From contig CAJQUW010000616.1 of the NCBI GenBank assembly GCA_907163375.1, positions 83,501 through 147,500 of the forward strand: a stretch of DNA of 64,000 nucleotides, read 5' to 3'. The notes beneath the pieces were generated by a model. The model did no database searches. It was not told the origin of the DNA and was given only the letters and a program-made list of their open reading frames with translations. Both the position numbers and the translations under genes were made by a program. Below, in pieces: positions 47,110-58,036 of this stretch; within the stretch, counting starts at the first letter, position 1, and every line of letters begins with the position of its first letter. The DNA comes from Prostheceraeus crozeri. Its lineage: Eukaryota; Platyhelminthes; Polycladida; Euryleptidae.

Positions 47110-50100
47110 TTTTTTCTTTTATCATCAAATGGATCTAATGCTAATTTATGTTCTTCTTTTAAATACATTTTATGTTTCTTTGAATTAAGTCTATAATTAC
47201 ATGCTGTTTTTATTTCATCATTAAATAATACATTTTTATAATCTTAAAATGTTATTTGATTAGCCACTGATGCCTTTGAAATTCCTTTTAATGTTTTATG
47301 TGTTTTAATATCATTAGTTGTGTTATAACAATAACATTCAGATTTTAAAAATATAGCTTCTGTTATGAAATCTTCATTTCCTTCTAATTAATCTTTTACT
47401 TTACATAAATCAGAAGGATGAATGATATCTTTTATTTTATTAATTTCTTCATCAAGTGAAGAATTATACGGTATTGTTAATTCTAAGAAAACAGAATCGG
47501 TGTCTGTAAAGTGTAATTTATAGTTTTTGCCATAAGCAGGTGCTAAATAATCATATATAAATTTATACATAAATAGTTTAGCTAATTCTAATATAGTGAA
47601 TCCAATAAAATTAAACTTATCATGTTTTACGCTAATTCTACGTAAATGTACAGCACATAGTTCATCACTAAATCTTGTAGTTCTTTTATATGTAGGTTTC
47701 CTCGTTAAATTTTGAAATCTATCTCTATCATAAACTATTTCAATATTTTGTCTATTACGCACATTTTCTAAAGTCTTACCATAAAATGCATTATTCATTA
47801 ATTTGAAGAACACGTTTCCAAAATCATCTTTATTTCTTTTAGCTATTTAACGTTTTTCAAGATTGAACTCTATATAATCTTTTAACCACCTAGATTTTCT
47901 ATACACTAGTTTCCGGTGAATTTTTAAAAGAATCATTCCATTATCTAAATACCAATCTAGCATTCTTCCTTCAACAACATACTTTCTCTTATTACTTTGT
48001 GTTAACATAAATTTTTTGTTGGTCTGTATTTTTTAGGCATTATAGATTTTTGATAATCTGAAAAATCTTCTATATTGGGAATTTTGTTTTCGGGACTGAA
48101 AGGAAAATATTTTATTTTATCTTTTATTTCATCAGGATATACTAAATCAACTTCATATACATAACCATGATTATAATTTCCATCATGTGTTTTTTGATAA
48201 TCAAGATTATTACACCATGATATTTCACCTGTTGGTAATTCTTGTATCATGCATGAAGAATATAAGCTATTAAAATCATAATATAACAAATAGTTTTCTC
48301 TCATGATTTCATCAACTGCTGCTTGACTAACTTCATTTGATATAAGTCCTTCTATATTTTGATTAAAAAATTTTATAAATTGATCTTTTTCTTCTAGATT
48401 TAAAATTTTTAAATAACGATAATCATCAGGATTTACTTTCTAATTGTAACACTGTACATAACGATTACCTAAAACTGATGAAACACCACCTCTAATCCCA
48501 GATTCAAAAAATAATAATTTATCATATGTATTTTCTTTATAATGTTCAAGATTAACACCAGTATGTTTTAATCCTGCTAACCATGTTAAACCTGGTGTAG
48601 AATAACAATAACATGGATCTATTCCGTAATATTCTAAACACATATCACGAAAGTTTTCGGAAAGATCAGCTAGTATTAACACATCTATCTGAAGATATTT
48701 CATTGCATAATCATACATTGTTTTACAATTTAACTCTCTCCAATTCTTTTCAGCTTCTGCATAATCTTCTTCAGATAATTGTGATTGTTTTAATAATGAT
48801 TTAAATTTATTTATTGCAGGAAGTTTTTGTTCTTCCATAATTTTATTCACAGAATTAAAATCTCCAGTTATATATTCATACGGAAATATTCCTTTTAAAG
48901 GTTTTAAATTATATTTATTTAATATTTTACATTGTTCAGGTTTCAAAGTTTTTCCCATAACATCTAATGAATAAGGAATAAAAAATCTAAATGCATCTAA
49001 AATTCTAATACAACCTAATTGCATTGAAAAATATTCTTCGTCTGTTTTACATAGTACATTTATTTGTTGTTGTTGTAATTTTTCAGATGAAAATAAATCT
49101 TTCATTACTAGATGGAAATCATATTTAGAACCATTGTAGAAATATAGAGGAACAAAGTTATATTTAAATTTATTAGCATTAAGATTACAAGAATTATGTG
49201 CTGCACCTCTACATAATCCATTTAGATGATCATGATATTTTACTTTATCATTACCCAATTCTTTTCCACATTAAAAACATTTTGTTTCATTAATAAAATT
49301 TAATTTTTCTTCATCCGTTAATGGAAGCATTGGTATATTTATTTCAAGCAATTGTGAAAATAATTTTGTAATTCTTCTACTTTCTTTGTAAACATTTCTG
49401 AACTATCTTCACCATAGTATTGAAAATATTCTGATTTAAATAATTCAGGATAATTTGAATGAATGTACATTCCCCAACATAATGCTTTTTGTTCAAATAA
49501 ATATTTTTCTTTACTTTGTTCAGGTGCACTTTTTTCATAATTACAATTATCAGAATTATCATTTTCAGAATTTTGTGTCATGTTAACATTATATGCTTCG
49601 AAATCACAGTAAATAGTAAAGGGTACTTTATTTTTCAAATAATGTCTATTATATATTAAATAATCATCTTTTGAAATGTGTTTCTGACTGCTTCATTTTG
49701 TTGACAATTCTCCAAATGTCTATTCATTTCTTCTAAAGTTCTAAAACTTGTCATACATTGAAGACAAGGAAAATTTGTATTATCTGAAGTTTTTGTACAT
49801 ATAGAAACATCTTTACACAATATAAAATGACCCTGATAATATAATATATTCGCTTGTGCTGGTTGCTTTGATTGTTTTAATTTTTCAAATTTATCTTTAT
49901 ATATTTCATGTGTTTCATCAATTTCTTTTGTAAGATTAAATGTACTTCGATGAAAATTTTGATTTAATATTTGTAGCTGATAAATATATTCTTTATCATA
50001 TTGTTCTTTATATTGTTGTTGACATTTTTTTAAACATTCATTTATTTTTTGATTGGTTTCATTTTCTTCATTATTTGAATCTTTATTTTCTTCATTTAAT

Positions 50101-51420
50101 TTTTGTATCGTCTCTATCTTATTTTGATATTTATGGCCATATTCTTGTACTAATATTTTTGTTTGTCGTTGATAATCTGTTTTACAATTTTGTAAAATTT
50201 TATTTAAATTTTGTAGTTTTTGTTGATATTCTAAAGGTAAAGATGAATAGTCGGAATCATAATCATAATTATAATTACGTCCTTTATAATTATTATGATT
50301 AATCATTATTGGTGATAGTGTTTTAACAATTTCAAATTTTTCAGTACATATTATATTTCCTTGGTAAAAAATATTATGATGCATGTAATTTCCTCTATCA
50401 TTATATACTATTTCTGATTGACATAAATTTTTATTATTCAAATAAAATTTTTTTGAATCTGAGTAAAATTGAGTAATATTACCAATAGAAACATAATTCA
50501 CATTTAACTCAAAAACATTTACTTCTATTAAATTTTTATTCTTTTTATGAAACTTAATTAACCTATTATAATCATATGGAAATTCATCTAAACCATCAGA
50601 AAGATCAAATTCATTTATGTATTCTTCTTTAGTGTAATGACTTAGTCTTTCTTTATGATATTTTGTTGGATGTAAATGTGCTATAATACTCCACAGAAAA
50701 CAATAATCATCTCAATTTTTATGTTGATTATTTGTGGTGAACTGAAAGGTAAAGGAACATAACTACCACCAGTATTATTTTTATATTTATCAATTACTAT
50801 TTTCGTAGATAGTATTTTAACAAATCTCCAACCAGATTCACGTAACTGGGCTTCAATTATACAATTTTCTAATTTAAGTATCATTTGTTCAAATATGGGT
50901 TGTATATCATTTACATTATAAATTTCTTGTGAATTTGTAAAATGTCCTTGTATTATTTCTTCAGGAATTCCATCAGGTCCATTTTTTGTATAAAGTACTT
51001 CATTATTCATATAACATTTGAAAGATTTCTTAAATATATTATAAAAGTTGGATAGAATATCAGAAAAAGTTTCATCGGTTTCATTATGTTCAACCGATTC
51101 ATTAAATAAATATTTTATATCTATTACCGCTTCAACGGTTTTTTAGTTTCATCAAATTCATCTATTTCGTTGAATTCATCAGTATCGCTAAATAAATATC
51201 TTCCATCTGGTACATGTTCATCTTCACTATTAAAAACTTTTTTATATTCCGAATGTGAATAATCATCAAATATTTTTTTAACTTTTATATCAGTAGGTAA
51301 TGTTTCTAGATAGTTTTTATAATTATTTGATTTTAATATATTTCCTTCATCAACTAGATCTACATTTTGTAAATGCATTTTACTATTTAAATGAGATTGA
51401 TAACTTCTTTTTGTTTGCAA
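47110..51420 (-). pseudogene. Polinton-like element: protein-primed DNA polymerase B (fossil)
   Basis: The minus strand carries, in N-to-C order, a zinc-finger-like Cys/His segment, the ESGWRFVKI...GGSYVPLPF region typical of Polinton polymerases, a C2H2-like finger (FPCLQCMTSF...H...C), Exo I (FTIYCDFEAY), a CRGAAHNSCNLN motif, Exo II (YNGSKYDFHLVMKDL), Exo III (YLQIDVLILADL), motif A (YYDFNSLYSSCM), motif B (FKLMNNAFYGKT) and motif C (FTDTDSVFLEL). Together these define a family B polymerase with proofreading exonuclease, which replicates the linear element from a protein primer. The gene is broken, with several breaks, and non-functional here. Every catalytic motif is still recognisable. 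Confidence 0.9.
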
Positions 51421-51591
51421 CTTTTTTTACATAAGTTACAATAAAACTTGGTATTTTCCATTTTTTTATTTTTTAAAGAAGAAATTTGTGTTTTAATTTT
51501 AGATATAAACATTCTAATATCAAGTTCTTGAGAGTTATTTTATATTATTTTATATTTCACGTTCCTAAGTTATTTTATTTTCTTTATCACA

Positions 51592-52929
51592 TTAAGTTTT
51601 ATCATATAACGTTTTATCAAAAGATAATTTAAATTTATTTTCACTAACTATTGATTCTTCATCATCATCATAAATTGATTCTTCAACATCATAAATTACA
51701 CTTTTTGGTGTAGGATGCCATTCCCTGATAGGATACCATTCCCTGATGGGAATATCTATATCTAAATTATATTTATTATTTAATAATAATATAATAGAGA
51801 AAAATATTGGTCTTTGATCTCTTTTGGAAAATTTAATAACAGCACCATAATCTGAATCATTCTTAGTTTTTATTAAAGATGATAAAATTTTTAATTGATT
51901 AGATGTAAATCCTAATTTAAATTTTGTAGACCCGACACATAGTTGTCTAACAGTATCTTCAACTATTCCATCATTATTATTTTCAATTGTAAGAAAATGA
52001 AATTTAGATAAATTTTGATTATATGTAGTATTAATATCATGTATATCAGTATGAGATATAAATTTTTCTTCACTTAAATTTTTATAATTACTAATATTTT
52101 TATTATCTTTTTTACCATTTACACCTTTTTCAGATGTTTCAGAATCATCATCTATGTTATCATCATCTATATTATTATCATCATTATTATTATTGTAAGA
52201 TTTTTTAAAATTATTATGAATATGATTATGGTCATTGTTAATAGTATAAGGTGTCCACATATAAATTTTTTCTTGTTGAGCTAAACCATTTATATAAGAT
52301 TTTAACAAATTAATATTTAAGTTTGAATATAATCCTATATATGTATCATCATCATATCTTTGGGGCATTTCTAATGTTTCTTGTTTATAAATTGTATCTC
52401 TATAATAAACTTGGCATAATAATTCTTCATTATGTTTTTTACTCTCTATGTGAATGTTGTATTGGTTTTGTTCATCAACAAATAATCTTATTTTTTCCTT
52501 TGGAAACGATTTTAATTTTTTAAATAATTCTCTAATATTGATATAATTGATAATTTTAGTTTCTATCCAATCAGTATTACTAATTGGTAATACTGCTCTA
52601 ATAAAACCATAAACATTATTATGACCTATTTTAACCATATTTTCTTTATTTAATTCTACATAAGCCACATCACTATATTTACTAACAATATCCATAAATT
52701 TAATAAATGGATCACCTGGGAAAATACAATAGTTAGTTTCTATAGAAGGTAAACCTTTTGTTTGTTCTCTAAATATTTCGGCTTGTAATTCAAATAAAAT
52801 ACTTACATATATACATGGATTATTATTATTATTATCAAAACATTTATTTTCAAATCCCGTTGATCTCGTCGAATAAGAAGAACAGGATGATGCGGGCGAA
52901 TATAATTTTTTTAAATTTGGTTTTTCCAT
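51592..52929 (-). CDS. Polinton-like element: large protein of unknown function with Asn/Asp tracts
   Basis: 445 codons, open throughout, start MEKPNLKKLYSPASSCSSYS. Features: a Ser-rich N-terminus, an ordered region (FIKFMDIVSKYSDVAYVELN, GFIRAVLPIS), a low-complexity stretch of Asn and Asp near residues 240-275, then KFKLGFTSNQLKILSSLI and RPIFFSIILL. The second half faintly resembles sliding-clamp folds, which would fit its position upstream of the polymerase on the same strand, but this is only a guess. Looks whole. Confidence 0.55.
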   Translation of the reverse strand: MEKPNLKKLYSPASSCSSYSTRSTGFENKCFDNNNNNPCIYVSILFELQAEIFREQTKGLPSIETNYCIFPGDPFIKFMDIVSKYSDVAYVELNKENMVKIGHNNVYGFIRAVLPISNTDWIETKIINYINIRELFKKLKSFPKEKIRLFVDEQNQYNIHIESKKHNEELLCQVYYRDTIYKQETLEMPQRYDDDTYIGLYSNLNINLLKSYINGLAQQEKIYMWTPYTINNDHNHIHNNFKKSYNNNNDDNNIDDDNIDDDSETSEKGVNGKKDNKNISNYKNLSEEKFISHTDIHDINTTYNQNLSKFHFLTIENNNDGIVEDTVRQLCVGSTKFKLGFTSNQLKILSSLIKTKNDSDYGAVIKFSKRDQRPIFFSIILLLNNKYNLDIDIPIREWYPIREWHPTPKSVIYDVEESIYDDDEESIVSENKFKLSFDKTLYDKT

Positions 52930-53004
52930 TTTTTTATTTTTATTAGAAAAAATTTTATTTTATTATTTTTATTAGAAAAAATTTTATTTTTTTATTGTTA
53001 AAAA

Positions 53005-53274
53005 ATGATGTTACCAAATGTTGGTGGAGGTGCATATATCCCGAATAATCGTGAATTAGAAATAGAAATAGAAAATTATATCATGAAAACTGGAGACGTT
53101 TTATCTGGTCCATTGCATCTTTCTATTCTTCCGCAACAAAATACAGAGTTAACAAATAAACAATATGTTGATACACAAATCAATGACTTAAAAGAAAAAT
53201 ATATAAACGATGTTTTGGTTCCACTGATGAATGAATTAAAGTTGCTAAAACTTAATGACAAATCATTAAACTAA
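53005..53274 (+). CDS. Polinton-like element: small fibre-like protein
   Basis: 89 codons. After a glycine-rich start (PNVGGGAYIPNN) it contains MKTGDVLSGPLHLSILPQQN and TNKQYVDTQINDLKE. The order G-xxxSGPLxL...P...(x)NKQYVD matches the attachment repeat of phage tail and head fibres. A coiled-coil-like tail follows. Looks whole but short. Confidence 0.5.
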   Translation: MMLPNVGGGAYIPNNRELEIEIENYIMKTGDVLSGPLHLSILPQQNTELTNKQYVDTQINDLKEKYINDVLVPLMNELKLLKLNDKSLN

Positions 53275-53421
53275 AAATTATTAAAACTTGATAAAAAGGA
53301 TAGAGAGCTAGAAGTAGATATAGCAAAACTTTTTAGAAAGATTTCAGAACAATCAAAAATTTTAATATTACTTTCTATAAATTTAAAATCTGCAGTCATT
53401 AAAAATAAACATCAGAGAAAA

Positions 53422-53730
53422 ATGTTAAAAGAACAATTAGAAGATGAAATAGAAAAACTTCCTGAAAGAATTGAAAAAAATTTAAAACAGCTACAAACTA
53501 CATTCCAAAAAAGTGTTGATGAATTAAGTTCTAAAATTACTCAACAAATGAAAAAGATGAATAGAATAATAATAGAAGTAAACTCGCTTAATCAAAAAGT
53601 TGATAAAATGAAAACTCTTAAAAATAATTTAGAAAATGAAGTAAAGAAAAATTTACAAGAAAACTCTAAAGAAAATAAAGAACAGTTAGATTGTGTTAAA
53701 AGACAACTAGATGTTTTAAAATTAAGTTAA
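53422..53730 (+). CDS. Polinton-like element: coiled-coil protein
   Basis: 102 codons of almost continuous heptad-like sequence (EIEKLPERIEKNLKQLQTTF, KMNRIIIEVNSLNQKVDKMK). It lies directly after the fibre-like gene and could be the shaft of the same structure or an independent scaffold. Confidence 0.5.
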   Translation: MLKEQLEDEIEKLPERIEKNLKQLQTTFQKSVDELSSKITQQMKKMNRIIIEVNSLNQKVDKMKTLKNNLENEVKKNLQENSKENKEQLDCVKRQLDVLKLS

Positions 53731-53931
53731 ATGCTCTTAAAACGGCATTGAAGATTAATCAGGAGAAAATGCAAGTTAATAGAAAAGAAATTAAAGTACA
53801 TCACACGCTGCTTGACGCGATAGATAAAGTGCAACGGAAAATTAATAAAGTTATCACGAAGTTGTTGGACATTCACACACGTAAATCTTAACGTAAATAT
53901 TTTTCCCAAAAGTCAAATTTAATCTTTAAAA

Positions 53932-54417
53932 ATGCCTATAATTTATAAACACAATCTTAAACATTTTGCTTCAAATCAAACAATTGCTCATGAACCATCC
54001 ATGAAATCTGTTTACCATTATGACAGTGTAGAAACAATTCAAAAAGAAGGAGCCGGTATATTTTCTGGTATTGGAAGTATCGTTAACTTAATTAAAAATA
54101 ATAAAGATTTGATTACATCTGCTGCAAAAGGAGCAGCTGCTATAGGTAGTACAGCTAGTGCAATATCAAATGCTGTTAAGTCTCAAAACGAATTAAAACA
54201 ACTAGAAGCCATTCGTAAACTTAGGAATGATTCTGAAGAGCTAAAAAAATTAAAAAAACTTTCAGAGGAAACAAAAAACAAAATTGCTAACATAGCTATG
54301 GGGGGTGAAACCTTGAGGAGCGGAGCTTCGTCTGATAGTAAACAGGAGAAGAAATCAGGCGTAGCCATAAAACGTTCAATCGAAGAAATAAGAGGTAATG
54401 GTCTAGCAAAATTCTAA
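53932..54417 (+). CDS. Polinton-like element: minor capsid-like protein (pVI/pX-type)
   Basis: 161 codons, start MPIIYKHNLKHF. Contains EGAGIFSGIGSIVNLI and a following Ala/Gly-rich amphipathic stretch (TSAAKGAAAIGSTASAISNA), then a Lys/Glu-rich helix and a basic tail. Small Gly/Ala amphipathic proteins beside the capsid gene are typical membrane-active minor capsid proteins of adenovirus-like elements. Start context TCTTTAAAAATG is shared with neighbours. Looks whole. Confidence 0.55.
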   Translation: MPIIYKHNLKHFASNQTIAHEPSMKSVYHYDSVETIQKEGAGIFSGIGSIVNLIKNNKDLITSAAKGAAAIGSTASAISNAVKSQNELKQLEAIRKLRNDSEELKKLKKLSEETKNKIANIAMGGETLRSGASSDSKQEKKSGVAIKRSIEEIRGNGLAKF

Positions 54418-54429
54418 AATTATATTTTA

Positions 54430-54511
54430 ATAAATTTTTTTTAGCAAAATTTTTTTAGTAAAATTTTTTAGCAAAATTTTTTTAGTAAAATTTTTTTAGT
54501 AAAATTTTTTC
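54430..54511 (+). promoter_or_regulatory. AT-rich tandem repeat upstream of the capsid gene
   Basis: About five units of TTTTTTAG(C/T)AAAA, 18-19 bases apart, ending 46 bases before the capsid ATG. T-runs followed by TAAAAATG precede several genes of the element, suggesting a shared promoter type; not demonstrated. Confidence 0.45.
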
Positions 54512-54556
54512 TGTCTGTGAGAAAAAAAACAAAAAAAGTCAATTTTTTTTATAAAA

Positions 54557-55891
54557 ATGTCTTCGCTGATCGAAAATAAATTTAGATTAGACGATCTTCC
54601 GTTCGTCAGTTACAATCAAAAAAAGAATGACTATATAAGAATTGCTATGAATCCCGGATCTTCTAGTAGAGTAAATACTGGAGGTGATTTAATTTTTGAA
54701 GTTGATAATCAGCAGAGTTATTTATATTTACCTGATTCGTTTTCACACTGTGAATATTCTTTATATAGTTATGCCAATTTTACAACACCACTACCAGATA
54801 ACGATAATATTGCATTAGAGAAGAATTTCTTTCCAAAATTATTTACACAAATGCGTTTAGATGTTGCAACTCAAAATATAGAAACAATAAGTGATTCTCC
54901 AGGTGTAATTGATACAATGCTTAGATTTGTAACAATTGGTGAAAATAATAAAAAGTATGAAATCGAAGGTTGGTTTCCTGATACTAATGATGGTATAATT
55001 GTTGATGATTTAACTCACGCTGGAACAGACGCAGCAGGAATTGCGAAAGATGTAGAAAATATTGCAAAACATTTAAATAAAACAAACAATAGTGCATATA
55101 AAGAAAGACGTGAATTTAACAAGAAAAGTAAACAGACAGTAAATTGGTCATTGTCTCCATTATTCGGATATTTAGATTATGATAAAATATCATATCAATT
55201 AAAATTTAAATTAATAATTCATCGTACAGCAAATAATGAATTAATCTTTTTTGGTAAGACTGGAAAAAAAGCATATTTAAAAATTGATAGACTTGAATGG
55301 TGGATTAAGCATATTACTCCTAGTTTAGAGGTTGAAACAGCTATTGCAAAAAGAATAAATACTAACAAACCAATTCCAGTAAATTTTCTAAAGCGTACTG
55401 CTAGTTCAGTAACTTTTTCCGAACAAAGATTTAACTGGCATTTTACTAGAACTTCGAATACCTCAAGATATTTATTACTAACTTTTCAAAGAAATAATTC
55501 TCCAAGTTTTGATAAGAACAACAATCTCTTCCATATTAATACAATTCGAAGTTTACAAGTTTCATTAAATCAAACCCGATATCCAATTGATCCATTAAGA
55601 TTCGATGATACCAATAATCAATTTATGGAAGGATATGATGCTTATAGAAATCTTTGTATAGAATTTGGAGTTGAACCACAATTAACTCCTGGAGATTGGA
55701 GACATTTATATCCTGTTTTCTGTTTCGATTTAAGTGCACAATCTGAAGATATTATCAAGACTGGTTGTGATGTAACAATTAATATTGAAAAAAAAGATTC
55801 CACAACTTCATTGATGGCTTATGGTTTATTGCTGGAAGATGTAAAATATTCTATTGAAATTCTTAATGGAAAGATGGCTAGGATAAGTTAA
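54557..55891 (+). CDS. Polinton-like element: major capsid protein
   Basis: 444 codons, open throughout. Start MSSLIENKFRLDDLPFVSYN. Mid-region WSLSPLFGYLDYDKISYQLK; C-terminal WRHLYPVFCFDLSAQSEDII followed by DVTINIEKK and TSLMAYGLLLEDVKYSIEIL. The YPVF-FDLS-Q block and the terminal motif are those of the double-jelly-roll capsid family often annotated in invertebrate genomes as F54H12.2-like. It would assemble the icosahedral shell. Gene order (minor capsid, MCP, second minor capsid) supports this. Looks whole. Confidence 0.75.
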   Translation: MSSLIENKFRLDDLPFVSYNQKKNDYIRIAMNPGSSSRVNTGGDLIFEVDNQQSYLYLPDSFSHCEYSLYSYANFTTPLPDNDNIALEKNFFPKLFTQMRLDVATQNIETISDSPGVIDTMLRFVTIGENNKKYEIEGWFPDTNDGIIVDDLTHAGTDAAGIAKDVENIAKHLNKTNNSAYKERREFNKKSKQTVNWSLSPLFGYLDYDKISYQLKFKLIIHRTANNELIFFGKTGKKAYLKIDRLEWWIKHITPSLEVETAIAKRINTNKPIPVNFLKRTASSVTFSEQRFNWHFTRTSNTSRYLLLTFQRNNSPSFDKNNNLFHINTIRSLQVSLNQTRYPIDPLRFDDTNNQFMEGYDAYRNLCIEFGVEPQLTPGDWRHLYPVFCFDLSAQSEDIIKTGCDVTINIEKKDSTTSLMAYGLLLEDVKYSIEILNGKMARIS

Positions 55892-55992
55892 TTAAATTCT
55901 TAGATTAAAATTTTTTTAGTAATTAGTGATAAAATTTTTTCATAACTAGAATAGATTAAAATTTTTGATAACTTAAAATTTTTTAATTGAAA

Positions 55993-56475
55993 ATGTCGCA
56001 AGCGAAAAGTAATAATAATAAAACTGTTGAATTAAAATTACGTAATATTGTTGACAAAAATACCCCTAAAACTATCACGATTAACAAAAAAAAGTATTAC
56101 ATAAATAAACCAATGATAGAGAATATTCAATTACAAGAAGAAAAGAATGGCGGGATTCTCCCATTAATTCCACTAATAATAGGAGGTATAGCAGCTGCAG
56201 GCAGTGTTGCAGGTGGGACAGCTGGTATTGTCCAAGCAGTAAATAAAAATAAATCAGAGAAGGCAGCATTAGAAGAACAAAAACGTCATAGTAGAGAGTT
56301 AGAGAAAGTTGCTAGGGGTGAAGGAATAGTAGATAATTTTATTAGTAAATTAAAATTAGTTGATGAAGGAAAACGAGTTCTTAAAAATGTTCTCCACAAT
56401 GTTGATGATTTAATTGAAATTAAAGAAACTAAAGATGGTTCTGGAATATATCTAAGTTCTAGTATGATTCGGTAA
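55993..56475 (+). CDS. Polinton-like element: second minor capsid-like, membrane-active protein
   Basis: 160 codons from the ATG at 55993 (MSQAKSNNNKTVELKLRN). Centre: GGILPLIPLIIGGIAAAGSV, a hydrophobic Gly/Ala helix continuing AGGTAGIVQAVN, then a long charged helix and GSGIYLSSSMIR. A basic N-terminus plus a Gly-rich hydrophobic core is characteristic of Polinton and adenovirus minor capsid or lytic peptides. Looks whole. Followed by an AGAACC-ttt-GGTTCT hairpin. Confidence 0.6.
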   Translation: MSQAKSNNNKTVELKLRNIVDKNTPKTITINKKKYYINKPMIENIQLQEEKNGGILPLIPLIIGGIAAAGSVAGGTAGIVQAVNKNKSEKAALEEQKRHSRELEKVARGEGIVDNFISKLKLVDEGKRVLKNVLHNVDDLIEIKETKDGSGIYLSSSMIR

Positions 56476-56482
56476 TAACCTC

Positions 56483-56497
56483 AGAACCTTTGGTTCT
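56483..56497 (+). terminator. Hairpin after the minor capsid gene
   Basis: AGAACC-ttt-GGTTCT, eight bases after the stop codon; perfect 6-bp stem. Confidence 0.45.
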
Positions 56498-56551
56498 ATT
56501 AGGTAAAACAATTATTTTATTTTATCTTTAAAATTTTTTTTATCTTTAAAA

Positions 56552-56929
56552 ATGAATTCTGCAAATTCCGAAAATTTAATTAAATTAAAAATTTCTAATT
56601 TAGATTTATTGAATTATCTCTTAAAAGTACATAAAACCTCAAATTGTCACCACACCGGTGGTGACACACAAAAAGCATTAGAAAACTTTCCTGGCTTTAT
56701 TTGGAGTAAATATTCGAAAGAGAAACATTTATCTGGGCATAATTTTACTGGCCCCGGCACAAGATTAGATTTAAGATTAAACGATGATAACACACCTAGA
56801 GAAAATAGTAAACCAATAAATAGAGTAGACGCCGCCGCTTATAAACATGATTTAGCTGATCGAAATCATGACCTACGTTCTCGACATGAAGCAGATAAGA
56901 AAATGATTCATGAATTAGATAGTATTTAA
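56552..56929 (+). CDS. Polinton-like element: phospholipase A2-like domain, copy 1 (fossil)
   Basis: Contains HNFTGPGTRLDLRLN and INRVDAAAYKHDLADRNHDL. This is the compact PLA2 fold of parvovirus VP1: calcium loop YxGPG, then VDxAAxxHDxxY with catalytic His-Asp. In virions the domain breaches endosomal membranes. It belongs to a tandemly duplicated module; see copy 2. Confidence 0.72.
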   Translation: MNSANSENLIKLKISNLDLLNYLLKVHKTSNCHHTGGDTQKALENFPGFIWSKYSKEKHLSGHNFTGPGTRLDLRLNDDNTPRENSKPINRVDAAAYKHDLADRNHDLRSRHEADKKMIHELDSI

Positions 56930-56959
56930 AAATCCTACATTTAGAGAAAAAACTGAAAG

Positions 56960-57416
56960 AATGTTTGTTAAGAAAGCTTTACAAGCTAAAATATTATTCG
57001 GTCAGGGTTTAAATGAAACGACAGCCAAGCTGTCTGAGAGCAACGCTCGAACCTACGCGTCCGAAATTCATAGGGAATACAGAAAGCCGAAATATCTATT
57101 GAAGGTAAAAGTATTTAATAAAGATGATATCTGGAGTGCAGATCTAATTAATATGCCTAATGAAAGAGGGCTTAAGTACGCACTGACCGTTATAGATTTA
57201 TATACACGATATGCTTGGGTAAAGCCTTTAAAAAACAAAAGTGGTCTGTCAGTTAAATATGCGTTTGAAAAATCTTTAAAGAAAGTCTTAGAAAGCCAAA
57301 AAAGCTATTCGTTGATAAAAGGTCGGAATTTTATAACCGAAATGTAAAGCCACTATTTGGAAGTGTTTATTCCACTGAAAATGCTGGAAAGGCTGTAGTA
57401 ATAGAGCGTTTCAATA
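56960..57416 (+). pseudogene. Polinton-like element: integrase N-terminal part, copy 1 (fossil)
   Basis: Contains LSESNARTYASEIHREYRKP, WSADLINMP and YALTVIDLYTRYAWVKPL (first catalytic Asp region of the rve fold). It gives way to the second module copy before the rest of the catalytic core. Broken. Confidence 0.75.
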
Positions 57417-57417
57417 G

Positions 57418-58036
57418 TTCTACAAATTCCGAAAATTTAATTAAATTAAAAATTGCTAATTTAGATTTATTAAATTATCTATTAAACAAAAATAAAAACT
57501 CAAATTGTAAAATTTATGAAGGTAACGACGACAAACAAAGTTTGGCTACTACCTACGGTGGTGACGTACAAAAAACATTAGAAAACTTTCCTGGATTTAT
57601 TTGGAGTAAATATTCGAAAGAAAAACATCTTCCTGGTCATTCATATACCGGTCCAGGAACTCGATTAGATATAAAACTAGGTGAGAATAATAATCCGAAA
57701 CCAGGTGAAGAACCAATAAATAGACTAGATGCCGCAGCTTACAGGCATGATTTAGGTTATCGAAATCATGACCTAAGTTCTCGTCATGTAGCTGATAAGA
57801 AGATGATTCAAGAATTAGATAGTATTCAAAATACTACATTAAGAGAAGGAATTGAAAGAATGTTTGTTAAGAAAGCTTTACAAGCTAAAATATTATTCGG
57901 TCAGGGTATTGATCCGTCAGCAAATGAAACGACAGCAAAGCTGTCTGAGAGCAACGCTCGAACCTACGCGTCCGAAATCCACAAGGAATATAGAAAGCCG
58001 AAATATATATTGAAAGTAAAAGTATTTAATAAATGA
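57418..58036 (+). CDS. Polinton-like element: phospholipase A2-like domain, copy 2 (fossil)
   Basis: Starts with the same leader as copy 1 (both begin near TCT(G/A)CAAATTCCGAAAAT). Contains HSYTGPGTRLDIKL, then INRLDAAAYRHDLGYRNHDL with the intact HDxxY catalytic motif. It ends with the LSESNARTYASEIHKEYRKP segment shared with the integrase region of copy 1. Confidence 0.75.
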
